Shown here: in pieces, positions 26,882-35,430 of the stretch
How positions within the stretch are numbered: position 1 is the stretch's first letter
How the letters are laid out: every line of letters starts with the position of its first letter
Source: Salinisphaera sp002433465
GTDB lineage: Bacteria > Pseudomonadota > Gammaproteobacteria > Nevskiales > Salinisphaeraceae
Assembly: GCF_040361435.1 (NCBI RefSeq)
Contig: NZ_APNL01000018.1
Location: 11,557 to 75,556, forward strand
DNA: 64,000 bases
Direction of reading: 5' to 3'
Notes under the pieces: model-generated
Told to the model about the DNA's origin: nothing
What the model saw: the letters and a program-made list of their open reading frames with translations, nothing else
Databases searched by the model: none
Made by a program: the position numbers and the translations under genes

Positions 26882-27082
26882 ATGACCAAGAATCTGACCG
26901 ATTGGGAAACCCTGGAACGCGACGAAACCCGCGGCTTCGAAACCATCGGCATCGAAAAGGAAGGCGGCTGGGAAATCGAAGTCCGCTTCGATGACGAAAC
27001 CGAATCCCGGACCACCGACCGCACGCCCAAGACCCGCGAGGAAGCGATCGAAACCGGCCGTGAGCTGGCCAAGATGGGTTAG
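26882..27082 (+). CDS. small acidic DUF2188-like protein
   Basis: 66 residues, rich in Glu, Asp, Thr and Arg. The sequence pairs two short beta strands (GGWEIEVRF, SRTTDRT) with a C-terminal helix TREEAIETGRELAKMG. This resembles the DUF2188 layout (strand, strand, T-x-EEA-x-x-x-GRELA helix), though the match is by eye. No clear ribosome binding site. Its stop codon TAG forms the left end of a short inverted-repeat element. Confidence 0.55.
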   Translation: MTKNLTDWETLERDETRGFETIGIEKEGGWEIEVRFDDETESRTTDRTPKTREEAIETGRELAKMG

Positions 27083-27184
27083 GACCTGTCGTCGCGAGAT
27101 AAGCCGTCGCATCGGCGACCGCGCCTTGGCTGACACGCCCGGCACGGGCAATGCGACGGCATCTCCTGTGACGCCTGGCACTAG
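27079..27184. repeat. short inverted-repeat element with TAG ends (family E, copy 3)
   Basis: The left end TTAGGACCTGTCGTCGCGAG and right end (reverse complement TAGTGCCAGGCGTCACAGGA) are imperfect inverted copies, with a perfect inner pair GCCGTCGCAT / ATGCGACGGC. The left end resembles those of the elements at 32906 and 55771, including the following GATAAG/AAATAAG block. About 106 bases, no coding capacity. It starts on the stop codon of the gene to its left. Confidence 0.5.
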
Positions 27185-27201
27185 TCCCCCGCGGTGCGGA
27201 A

Positions 27202-27248
27202 AGCCCGATTGCCCGGTATGTGAATCATGCCGGGGCCGGGCTGTTTTT
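27202..27248 (+). terminator. rho-independent terminator
   Basis: AGCCCGATTGCCCGGTATG pairs with CATGCCGGGGCCGGGCT around a TGAAT loop, followed by GTTTTTG. It terminates plus-strand transcription before the convergent DMT transporter gene. Confidence 0.7.
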
Positions 27249-27262
27249 GTGGGCGGTTAATG

Positions 27263-28222
27263 CTATTCCGGGGCTGTCCGGCGGGCCGGGGCGCTCACGA
27301 TGATCACCCCTGCAATGATGGCCACCCCGCCGACCACGAAGGTCCAGGTCAACGCTTCGCCCAGCAGCAGGGCGCCGAAGATTACGCCGAACACCGGCGA
27401 TAGAAACGAGAACACGCCCAGGCGCGAGGCCAGATAGCGGCGCAGCAGGGCGAACCACAGCAACAGCACGCCGAAGGCGATACCGAAGGTCTGAAAGCTC
27501 ATGCTGAGCAGCACCGGGGCGGTGATACGAATATCGCCGATATGGCCCAGCCCGGCGGCAATGAGCAGCAGCGAGATGCCGGCGATGGTCAGCTGAAACG
27601 CCAGCGTCAGCGTTGGCCGCTGTTCGGACAGTGCAGTGGTGCGCACCACGACGGTCGTCGCGGCCCAGCCCATGCCGGCCATCGTGCCGAGGATATCGCC
27701 GATGATCAGCGAGGTGACCGCCGGGCCATCCGCCGCGCCACCGCCGGTCGGCGCCATCGCCAGCACGATCCCGGCAAAGGCGATCGCGATACCGATCCAG
27801 TGACGCACACCCAGCTGCTCGCCCGGCACGAGAAAATGCAGCCCGAGCGCGGCGAATACCGGCGCGGTATAGAGAAACACCGACATATGCGATGCCGTGG
27901 TGTATTCCAGGCCGAGTGCTACGAAGCAGAACTCTGCCGTAAAGCCGATACCCACGGCCACACCCGGCCAGAACACGGCCCGGGCATCGGCCAGACGCAC
28001 GCCGCGGGCCCAGGCCACGCCGATGACCAGCACCGCGGCCACAAGCGAACGAATCGCAATCTGGGCGATCGGCGCGATATCGGCTGCAATCCATTTGATG
28101 GCTACCTGCTGCAATCCCAGCGCCAGGCAGAATACGAGCATGAGCAGGCTGCCCTGCATATCCAGCGCGCGCCGGGTTGCTGGGGTGTTCCGGGTCGGGT
28201 GTGTGGCGGCACGGGTCGTCAT
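27263..28222 (-). CDS. DMT-superfamily (EamA) transporter
   Basis: 319-residue inner-membrane protein with ten predicted helices arranged as two EamA repeats (first around QVAIKWIAADIAPIAQIAIR, second around FLSPVFGVIFGALLLGEALT). Such proteins export amino acids or other metabolites, but the substrate is not readable. Start at 28222 is chosen as the first Met with a plausible short cytoplasmic lead; a Met at the first helix is possible. It is divergent from a LysR regulator 99 bases away, which probably controls it. Confidence 0.88.
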   Translation of the reverse strand: MTTRAATHPTRNTPATRRALDMQGSLLMLVFCLALGLQQVAIKWIAADIAPIAQIAIRSLVAAVLVIGVAWARGVRLADARAVFWPGVAVGIGFTAEFCFVALGLEYTTASHMSVFLYTAPVFAALGLHFLVPGEQLGVRHWIGIAIAFAGIVLAMAPTGGGAADGPAVTSLIIGDILGTMAGMGWAATTVVVRTTALSEQRPTLTLAFQLTIAGISLLLIAAGLGHIGDIRITAPVLLSMSFQTFGIAFGVLLLWFALLRRYLASRLGVFSFLSPVFGVIFGALLLGEALTWTFVVGGVAIIAGVIIVSAPARRTAPE

Positions 28223-28321
28223 GGGTGGGCCGGTAAAAATCGTGGCGCCAAGGAGAACAGCCGGGCGGCATGCGCGCAAACCATTAAACTGGCCGCCGAG
28301 GCTCAGAAAAACTCAACCGCG

Positions 28322-29290
28322 ATGATCGAACGGCTGCCCTTGAACGCCCTGCGTGCGTTCGTGTTTGCCGCGCGCCATGAAAGCTTCAAGGCCGCGGCTT
28401 TCGAGCTGCATGTCACCCCCGGTGCGATCAGCCGCCACGTCAAGCAGCTGGAGACGCTGCTCGGCGCAGATCTTTTCGTGCGTCATGCGCAGGGGGTGAG
28501 CCTGACCGAGCGCGGCGCGCGTCTGGCCGACGAGTGCGATGAGGCTTTCTCGCGCCTGGCGCGCAGCGTCGAAGCCGCCCGCAAGACGGCCAGCGGCGGT
28601 GCTCAGCTCACCGTGAGCGCCTCGCCGTCGCTCATCCAGCACTGGCTGCTGCCGCGGCTGGCCGATTTTGAAACGCGTCATCCGGATATCGCGCTGGCGC
28701 TGGAGGCCAGCGCCCAGCTGGTCGAGCCGGGCTGGCACGAGGATCGTGCCCAGCTTGCCATCCGCTACGGCCAGGGGCCCTGGACGGGGGTACGCAGCCA
28801 GCCGTTGATGCGGGAGACGCTTTTTCCGGTCTGTGCGCCTTCGCTTCTGGAACGCGGGCCGCGCCTCGACACGCCGGCGGATCTGGCCGGCCACACCCTG
28901 CTGCACGTGAAATGGTTATCGAACCAGGCCGAGCTGTTCCCGGGCTGGCGCGAATGGCTGCAGGCGGCAGGCGCCCACGATGTGGATATTGCCGTACACC
29001 GGCGCTATTCCCTGTTCGGGCTGGCACTAGACCAGGCGATCGCCGGACGGGGCGTGGCGCTTGCCACCAGCGTACTGGCGGTCGATCGGCTGGCCAGCGG
29101 CGTGCTCGTCGCGCCGTTCGGTACGCGCTATGTGATCGACTCGCCGTTCTCCTACGAATTGCTCATGCCGGCCGCGGGCGAAGTGCCGGCCGCGGCCGCG
29201 GCGTTTGCCGACTGGTTGATCGATCAGGCCGCGCGCTTTCGCCGCGATGCCTCGTTGCACGAATCTTGCAGTCCCGCGAGGGGGCCGTGA
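28322..29290 (+). CDS. LysR-family transcriptional regulator (GcvA-like)
   Basis: 322 residues. N-terminal winged helix with the LysR helix-turn-helix (SFKAAAFELHVTPGAISRHVKQLE, residues 21-44) followed by the periplasmic-binding-like effector domain. The LPLNALRAFVFAARHESF start is typical of the GcvA/AmpR branch. The frame is open far upstream, but the ATG at 28322 begins the DNA-binding domain. It is transcribed divergently from the DMT exporter, the usual arrangement for a LysR regulator and its target. Confidence 0.9.
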   Translation: MIERLPLNALRAFVFAARHESFKAAAFELHVTPGAISRHVKQLETLLGADLFVRHAQGVSLTERGARLADECDEAFSRLARSVEAARKTASGGAQLTVSASPSLIQHWLLPRLADFETRHPDIALALEASAQLVEPGWHEDRAQLAIRYGQGPWTGVRSQPLMRETLFPVCAPSLLERGPRLDTPADLAGHTLLHVKWLSNQAELFPGWREWLQAAGAHDVDIAVHRRYSLFGLALDQAIAGRGVALATSVLAVDRLASGVLVAPFGTRYVIDSPFSYELLMPAAGEVPAAAAAFADWLIDQAARFRRDASLHESCSPARGP

Positions 29291-29396
29291 GTACGTACTA
29301 TGGATGCGCGTAGCGCGATCGGGGTTTTCGATTGCGCGCCCGATCAGGTCTAATGCGCGCGTTCGCCCGCGAATCGCCCGACAAAGGAAGCTGCCC

Positions 29397-30029
29397 ATGG
29401 ACGAGAACGTTACCGTCATCAACCACCCGCTGATCGCGCACAAGCTCACGCTGATGCGCCGCAAGAACTCGTCCACCCAGAAGTTTCGCAGCCTGCTGCG
29501 CGAAGTCGCCCATCTGCTCACCTACGAGATCACCCGCGATCTCGAGATGACCACCGAGCTGATCGAAACGCCGATGCAGGAGATGGAAGCGCCGACGCTC
29601 GCCGGCAAGAAGCTGTGCTTCGTATCCATCCTGCGCGCGGGCAACGGCCTGCTGGAAGGCATGGTGGAGCTCATGCCCTCGGCACGGGTCGGCCATATCG
29701 GCATGTTTCGCGACCCGGATTCGCTGGAGGCGGTCGAGTACTACTGCAAGGTGCCCCAGGATATCGGCGAGCGCCGCGTGATCGTGGTCGACCCGATGCT
29801 GGCCACCGGCAATTCGGCCATCGCCTCGATCTCGCATCTGAAAAAACAGGGTGCCAAGAACATGAAGTTCCTGTGCCTGCTGGCCGCCCCCGAAGGCGTG
29901 GCCGCGCTGCGCGAAGCCCATCCGGACGTGCCGATCTTCACCGCCGCCATCGATGAACGCCTGGACGAGCACGGTTATATCCGCCCCGGGCTGGGCGATG
30001 CCGGCGACCGCATGTACGGCACCAAGTAA
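29397..30029 (+). CDS. upp: uracil phosphoribosyltransferase
   Basis: Converts uracil and PRPP to UMP. The product is 210 residues, the usual length. The PRPP loop reads VIVVDPMLATGNSA, and the C-terminal uracil-binding segment YIRPGLGDAGDRMYGT is complete. ATG 29397 has AAAGGAAG upstream; the longer open frame overlaps the LysR gene. The next gene encodes a uracil permease 62 bases downstream, forming an uptake-and-salvage pair. Confidence 0.97.
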   Translation: MDENVTVINHPLIAHKLTLMRRKNSSTQKFRSLLREVAHLLTYEITRDLEMTTELIETPMQEMEAPTLAGKKLCFVSILRAGNGLLEGMVELMPSARVGHIGMFRDPDSLEAVEYYCKVPQDIGERRVIVVDPMLATGNSAIASISHLKKQGAKNMKFLCLLAAPEGVAALREAHPDVPIFTAAIDERLDEHGYIRPGLGDAGDRMYGTK

Positions 30030-30091
30030 AACGAGACACCGGGCGCGGCCGCGGGTCGGTGCGTTCGGGCCGCTGAGCAAGGGGGGCAGTG

Positions 30092-31357
30092 ATGGCGGTA
30101 GAACCGAAACACGACGACGAGGCGGGCCTGGCCTATCGCTTTCGTGCACGCGACGGCCTGCTGGGCGCGCAGATGCTGTTCGTGGCCTTCGGCTCGCTGG
30201 TGCTGGTGCCGCTGCTCACCGGGCTGGATCCGAACGTGGCACTGTTCACGGCCGGCCTCGGCACGCTGGTGTTCCAGATCGTCACCCGCGGGCGGGTGCC
30301 GGTATTTCTGGCCTCGTCCTTCGCCTTCATCGCGCCCATCATCTACGGGGTCCAAACCTGGGGCATCCCGGGCACGCTGTGCGGGCTGATGGCCGCCGGC
30401 GGCGTCTACATGCTGTTGTCGCTGCTCATTCGTGTGCGCGGTGTGGGGGTGATCACGCGTTTGTTGCCCACGATCGTCACCGGGCCGGTGATCATGGTCA
30501 TCGGGCTCGTGCTTGCGCCGGTGGCGGTCAATCTGGCGATGGGCCTGGACGGCAACGGCAATAGCCAGCTGGTCGAGCCGGCGGCGGCGATGACGGTGTC
30601 GTTCGTATCGCTGGCGGTTACGGTGGCGGTGTCGCTGTTCGGGCGCGGCTTTCTCTCGCTGGTGCCGATTCTGTGCGGCGTGGTGGCCGGCTATCTGGTC
30701 AGTCTGCCGTTCGGGCTGGTGGATTTCGCGCCGATCGCGGCCGCGCCCTGGTTTGCGATGCCGAACTTCGTGGCGCCGGAATGGAACTGGCAGGCGGTGC
30801 TGTTCATGGTGCCGGTCGCCATCGCCCCGGCGATCGAGCATTTCGGCGATATCGTGGCGATTCGTTCGGTCACCGGGCGTGATTATCTGAAGGACCCGGG
30901 CATCGATCGCACCATGCTCGGCGATGGCCTGGCCACCTCGCTGGCGGCCGCTCTGGGCGGGCCGCCCAATACCACGTATTCCGAAGTGACCGGCGCCGTC
31001 ACGCTGACCAAGGCCTACAATCCGGCCCTGATGACCTGGGCGGCGGGCTTTGCCATCGTGTTCGCATTCGTCGGCAAGCTGGGCGCGCTGCTGGCCAGCA
31101 TTCCGACGCCGGTCATGGGCGGCATCATCGTGCTGCTGTTTGGCGCCATTATCGTGGTGGGCATGAACAGCCTGGCCAAGACGGACGAAGAACTCACCGA
31201 ACCGCGCAACCTGGCCATCGTGGGCATCATTCTGGTGACCGGGGTGGGTGGCTTGAGCTTCTCGGCTGGGGAATTCGTCCTGGAAGGCATTGCCCTGGCC
31301 GGCGTGCTGGGCGTGGTGCTCAATCTCGTGCTGCCCTGGGGCCGAATGGGTCGCTGA
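30092..31357 (+). CDS. uracil/xanthine permease (NCS2, UraA-like)
   Basis: 421-residue nucleobase:cation symporter with the NCS2 pattern: GAQMLFVAFGSLVLVPLLTG in TM1, the short substrate strand FLASSFAFIAP in TM3, the TM8 motif VAIAPAIEHFGDIVAI with its substrate-binding Glu, and GGPPNTTYSEVTGAV in TM10. ATG at 30092 after GGGGGGC; a GTG three bases earlier is possible. It follows upp, so uracil is the likely substrate. Confidence 0.93.
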   Translation: MAVEPKHDDEAGLAYRFRARDGLLGAQMLFVAFGSLVLVPLLTGLDPNVALFTAGLGTLVFQIVTRGRVPVFLASSFAFIAPIIYGVQTWGIPGTLCGLMAAGGVYMLLSLLIRVRGVGVITRLLPTIVTGPVIMVIGLVLAPVAVNLAMGLDGNGNSQLVEPAAAMTVSFVSLAVTVAVSLFGRGFLSLVPILCGVVAGYLVSLPFGLVDFAPIAAAPWFAMPNFVAPEWNWQAVLFMVPVAIAPAIEHFGDIVAIRSVTGRDYLKDPGIDRTMLGDGLATSLAAALGGPPNTTYSEVTGAVTLTKAYNPALMTWAAGFAIVFAFVGKLGALLASIPTPVMGGIIVLLFGAIIVVGMNSLAKTDEELTEPRNLAIVGIILVTGVGGLSFSAGEFVLEGIALAGVLGVVLNLVLPWGRMGR

Positions 31358-31418
31358 TGTTGACAGCGTGCAATGGCACGTTATCTACTGCCGTGTCGGA
31401 TTGGCACGGAACATCATC

Positions 31419-32909
31419 ATGCCGCAGGCCCCAGAACGTGAACGCACCGCGATCGCCCACGACGTAATCGTCATCGGCGCCGGTTTTTCCGGCATCAACG
31501 CCGGTATTCGTCTCAAGCAGAAAGGCATCGAGGATTTCGTGATTCTCGAACGTGCCGACGACGTCGGCGGCACCTGGCGCGACAATACCTATCCCGGCTG
31601 TGCCTGCGACGTGCCCTCGCATCTGTATTCCTACTCGTTCGAGCAGAATCCGGACTGGTCGACCACCTATTCGGGGTCGGCCGAGATTCATGCCTATATC
31701 CAGCGCTGTGCCGACAAATACGGGCTGCATGCCCATCTGCATTTCGGCGTGGGCGTCGCGCAGGCCGAGTTCGACGACGCACGCGGTATCTGGCATCTGA
31801 CCAGCGACAACGGCACGCGCTACACCGCCCGTGCCGTGATCTCGGCGGTGGGCGGGTTGGTCGAACCGTCCACCCCGGATTTTGCCGGCATGCAGGATTT
31901 CGCCGGCGAAATCATGCATACCGCGCGCTGGGATCACGACGTCTCCCTGGCCGGCAAGAAGGTGGCGATCATCGGTACCGGCGCCAGCGCCACGCAGGTG
32001 ATACCGTCGATCGCGCCCGAGGTCGAACGCCTGACCGTCATCCAGCGCAGCGCGCCCTATGTGCTGCCCAAGCTCGACAAGGCGCTGCCGGACCTGATGA
32101 AGACCACGTTCCGGCGCCTGCCGTTTGCCCAGACCGCGTTCCGGCGCGCGATTCTGGCCATTACCGAAGGCGTGGTGGGCCCGGCGGTGATTCTGGATTC
32201 ACCCCTGGCCACCGGCATGAAAAAGCTCGCGCTCTGGAACATGCGCTCGGCGGCGAAGGACCCCGTACTGCGTGAAAAACTCACGCCCGACTACGAAATC
32301 GGCTGCAAGCGGGTGCTGTTCTCCAGCAATTACTACCCGGCCTTCACCCGCGACAACGTCGAGCTCGAAACAGCCGGCGTCGAGCGTTTTACCGAAAATG
32401 GCCTGCGCCTGAGCAACGGCCGCGAAATCGAGGCCGACGTAATCGTTACTGCCACCGGTTTCAAGATCAATATCGCCAGTGCGCCGTTTCCCATCATCGG
32501 CAGCCAGGGGCAGCGCCTGGCCGACCTGTGGAGCGGGCCGGGCGGCAAGGCCTACAAGGGCGTGGCCACGGCCGGGGTGCCGAACTGGTTTTTCATGCTC
32601 GGGCCGAACACCGGGCCGGGGCATACCTCGGTGCTCATCTATACCGAAGCCCAGGCGCGCTATATCACCCAGGCGATCTCAAAACTGCTCGAAGACGAAC
32701 TGACCGCAATCGTGGTCAAGCCCGACGTCATGCAGCGCTATCACGAAAAGCTGCAGAACCGCATGCGCTATACCTCCTGGACCTCGGGCTGCCAGAGCTG
32801 GTATCTCGACGAGCACGGCGAAAACCATACGCTGTTTCCGGGCCTGGCCACGGAATACGCGCTGTCGATGCGCCGCTTCAAGCTCGGCGAATACGAGGTC
32901 GTGCGCTAG
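31419..32909 (+). CDS. flavin-containing monooxygenase, Baeyer-Villiger type
   Basis: 496 residues. FAD-binding GAGFSG (residue 20 onward), VGGTWRDNTYPGCACDVPSH, the Baeyer-Villiger fingerprint FAGEIMHTARW (F-x-G-x-x-x-H-x-x-x-W), then the NADPH-binding GTGASA. These enzymes insert oxygen next to a ketone or hydroxylate. The substrate is not indicated by the neighbours. ATG at 31419. The stop codon TAG is the left end of a short inverted-repeat element. Genes of this type often handle alkanes, terpenes or cyclic ketones. Confidence 0.92.
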   Translation: MPQAPERERTAIAHDVIVIGAGFSGINAGIRLKQKGIEDFVILERADDVGGTWRDNTYPGCACDVPSHLYSYSFEQNPDWSTTYSGSAEIHAYIQRCADKYGLHAHLHFGVGVAQAEFDDARGIWHLTSDNGTRYTARAVISAVGGLVEPSTPDFAGMQDFAGEIMHTARWDHDVSLAGKKVAIIGTGASATQVIPSIAPEVERLTVIQRSAPYVLPKLDKALPDLMKTTFRRLPFAQTAFRRAILAITEGVVGPAVILDSPLATGMKKLALWNMRSAAKDPVLREKLTPDYEIGCKRVLFSSNYYPAFTRDNVELETAGVERFTENGLRLSNGREIEADVIVTATGFKINIASAPFPIIGSQGQRLADLWSGPGGKAYKGVATAGVPNWFFMLGPNTGPGHTSVLIYTEAQARYITQAISKLLEDELTAIVVKPDVMQRYHEKLQNRMRYTSWTSGCQSWYLDEHGENHTLFPGLATEYALSMRRFKLGEYEVVR

Positions 32910-33065
32910 GGCCTGTCGTCATGAAATAAGGCGCGACCGGTCGCCTGCCCGTCGGGCCGCCAGTGATGGCCGTGGCATGGCGCGTCGCGCGCCTGCGACC
33001 GATCTGTCTTTTTTGTCTTATTCGCGCTTCTTCGCGTTCATTTGCGGTCAACATGCGGCCGCTAG
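32906..33065. repeat. CTAG-ended intergenic element (family E, copy 2)
   Basis: The 160-base interval between two convergent genes begins CTAGGGCCTGTCGTCATGAA and ends GGTCAACATGCGGCCGCTAG. The left end matches the element at 55771 in CTAGGGCCTGT and in the following ATGAAATA-GGCGCG block. The right end is a decayed version of the 55925-55946 end (CATT-GTTAACA against CATTTGCGGTCAACA). The CTAG at each end supplies the TAG stop of the flanking gene on that side. No coding capacity. Confidence 0.6.
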
Positions 33066-33976
33066 CCAGCGCCGCTCGCCACCGGCGGCGGGTTGCGATA
33101 ACGCATGAAGATCAATACCCCCACCAGCACGGCCGTGCCGCCGATATAGTGGCTGAGCTGGGGCAGGGTGCCGAAGATCAGCCAGGCCAGCGCCGACGCG
33201 CCGATCGGCTCGCATAGGACCACCATGGAGATCACGGTCGCGCTGACCCAGCGCATGCTCCAGTTGAATACCGAGTGGCCGAGCAGGGTGGGAAAGATCG
33301 CCAGCCCCAGGAATACGGCCCAGTCGGTATCGGCATAGCCGGCCAGGGGCACGCCAAGCGTGGCGCAGTAGGCAAACAGAACGCCGGCCGCTGCGGTATA
33401 GATAAGAAAGGTATAGGCGTTGAGCGACAGATGCTGACGCGCCCGAAAACCCACGAAGAAATAGCCGGTGGCCAGCGCCGCGCCGAGCAGCGCCAGCGCA
33501 TCGCCAAACAGGGCCATACCGGAGACGGCGATATCGCCCCAGCCGATGATCATGGCGCCCGCGATCGAAAGCAGCGCGCCGGCGAAGGCCGCAAGGCGCA
33601 GCCGTTCGCCGAACATGGCATAGGCCAGCACGAAGGCGAACAGCGGCTGCAGCGTGGTCAGGGTCACCGCACTGGCGACCGTGGTGTAGTCCAGCGACGT
33701 GAACCAGCTCAGAAAATGAAAGCCCAGCAGCACGCCGGCCGCGATACAGCGCAGCAGGTCGCTGCGGCGTATGGTCGCGAGTTCGGCGCGGTGCCGCCAG
33801 GCCACCACCGGTAACAGCAGGAGCGCGGAAAACAGCATCCGATAGGCCGCCACCGCGGGTGCCGGCGCGTCGGCGAGCTTGACCAGCGGCGCCGAGGAGG
33901 AAACGCCGAGCACCGCGACACACAGCGCGAACGGGATTTTCCAGCGCGATTGTTCAGGCCTGGTGTGGTCAGCCAT
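33062..33976 (-). CDS. DMT-superfamily (EamA) transporter
   Basis: 304 residues, ten helices in two EamA halves (LGVSSSAPLVKLADAPAPAVAAYRMLFSA in the first; ISMVVLCEPIGASALAWLIFGTLP in the second). Probable small-metabolite exporter of unknown substrate, only distantly similar to the other EamA protein in the window. It lies 94 bases downstream of the aminotransferase gene on the same strand, with a hairpin between, so it may be weakly co-transcribed. The ribosome binding site is poor. Confidence 0.88.
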   Translation of the reverse strand: MADHTRPEQSRWKIPFALCVAVLGVSSSAPLVKLADAPAPAVAAYRMLFSALLLLPVVAWRHRAELATIRRSDLLRCIAAGVLLGFHFLSWFTSLDYTTVASAVTLTTLQPLFAFVLAYAMFGERLRLAAFAGALLSIAGAMIIGWGDIAVSGMALFGDALALLGAALATGYFFVGFRARQHLSLNAYTFLIYTAAAGVLFAYCATLGVPLAGYADTDWAVFLGLAIFPTLLGHSVFNWSMRWVSATVISMVVLCEPIGASALAWLIFGTLPQLSHYIGGTAVLVGVLIFMRYRNPPPVASGAG

Positions 33977-34004
33977 CGCAGTCAGTCAACCTTTGCCTGA
34001 AACG

Positions 34005-34032
34005 ACGAAGCCCGCCGGGCGGCGGGCTTCGT
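34005..34032 (-). terminator. hairpin between aminotransferase and DMT transporter genes
   Basis: ACGAAGCCCGCC pairs with GGCGGGCTTCGT in a twelve-base-pair stem with a short loop. On the minus strand it is followed by CGTTTC, a weak U-tract, so termination after the aminotransferase gene may be partial. Confidence 0.55.
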
Positions 34033-34069
34033 GATACCTGTCACCGCCGTTTGCACGGCGTCAACGATT

Positions 34070-35260
34070 CTATTTCACGACGTCGGCAATCGCGTTGCAG
34101 ACATACTCGAGGTTGGCGCTGTTGAGCCCGGCCACGTTCGCCCGGCCGGATTTGACCATGTAGATGCTGTGTTCGTCGCGCAGCTTTTCCACATGCTCGG
34201 GCTTGAGGCCGGTAAACGAGAACATGCCGCGCTGCTCGGCGACATGCGCGAAGCGCTGGTCGAGGCCATGCGGGGCGAGGCCTTTCACGAAGTCGTTGCG
34301 CAGGCCGTTGATACGCCCGCGCATTTCGTCGAGCTCTTCGCGCCACATCGTGGTCAGCTCATCCGAATTGAAGATGGTGGCCACGATCGCGCTGCCGTGC
34401 CCGGGCGGGTTGGAATAGTTCTCGCGCGCCGTGATCGCCAGCTGCGAGCGCACGTCGGCCATGTCGTCGGCGTCCTTGGCCACGGCGATGAAGCAGCCGG
34501 TGCGCTCGCGATAGATGCCGAAGTTCTTCGAGCAGGACTGGGTGATGAGCATCTCGTCGAGCGTGTTCGCCAGCAGACGCACGCCGTAGGCGTCTTCGTC
34601 CATGCCGTCGCCAAAGCCCTGGTAGGCAAAGTCGACCAGCGGCAGCAGCGCGCGCTCCTGCAGCACGGTCAGCACCTGTTGCCACTGATCCTGCGACAGG
34701 TCGAAGCCGGTCGGGTTGTGGCAGCAGGCATGCAGCAGCACCACGTCGCCCTGCGGAATCTGCTTGAGGGCGGCGAGCATGCCGTCGAAGTCGAGCCGGT
34801 TGTCGGCATCGACATAGGGATATTTTTCGATGTTCAGCCCGGCTGCGCCGAACACGCCCAGATGGTTGGGCCAGGTCGGGTCCGACAGCCAGATCGACTT
34901 GCCCGGCAGGTTGCTCTTGATGAAATCCGCGGCCAGACGCAGGGCGCCGGTACCGCCGGGCGACTGGGTGGCGCTGGCGCGATCGGCGGCCAGAACCTCG
35001 CTTTCGGCGCCGAACACGGTCTTGAGGATGTCCGCGCCGTATTCCGGATCGCCGTGCGAGCCGATATAGGCCTTGGTCTGTTCGTTGTCGATGAGCAGCT
35101 TCTCGGCTTGCTTGACCGCGCGCATGATCGGCGTACTGCCCTGCTCGTCGCGATAGACGCCCACCCCCAGGTCGACCTTGTTGGGGTTCTTGTCGTTCTT
35201 GAAGGCTTCGATCAGCCCGAGAATGGCATCGCCGGGCACTCGCTCAATCGATTCGAACAT
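34070..35260 (-). CDS. aspartate/aromatic aminotransferase
   Basis: PLP-dependent class I transaminase of 396 residues, the size of AspC and TyrB. The pyridoxal lysine is in QSCSKNFGIYRERTG, the substrate-binding CCHNPTGFDL loop and the N-terminal VDLGVGVYRDEQG are present, and PLP-phosphate contacts appear in SPGGTGALR. It interconverts aspartate, glutamate or aromatic amino acids with their 2-oxoacids; AspC and TyrB roles cannot be told apart by eye. Start at 35260 has GAGGAAA upstream; a longer frame reaches 35293. Confidence 0.95.
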   Translation of the reverse strand: MFESIERVPGDAILGLIEAFKNDKNPNKVDLGVGVYRDEQGSTPIMRAVKQAEKLLIDNEQTKAYIGSHGDPEYGADILKTVFGAESEVLAADRASATQSPGGTGALRLAADFIKSNLPGKSIWLSDPTWPNHLGVFGAAGLNIEKYPYVDADNRLDFDGMLAALKQIPQGDVVLLHACCHNPTGFDLSQDQWQQVLTVLQERALLPLVDFAYQGFGDGMDEDAYGVRLLANTLDEMLITQSCSKNFGIYRERTGCFIAVAKDADDMADVRSQLAITARENYSNPPGHGSAIVATIFNSDELTTMWREELDEMRGRINGLRNDFVKGLAPHGLDQRFAHVAEQRGMFSFTGLKPEHVEKLRDEHSIYMVKSGRANVAGLNSANLEYVCNAIADVVK

Positions 35261-35430
35261 CGTTTTCCTCGTGTTTCGCTTCGCAACGCACAACGCGCGC
35301 GGGTGTTGCTCCGTAGTTTAACGTCTCGGCTGGCCGCTGCCGAATGTCGGTGCGGCTCGGCCTGCCCCGGGCACGCATCGCCGCGGCGGTGGGTCATGAT
35401 CTGACCCACCGCCTGGGTCAGTCTGGGCGC

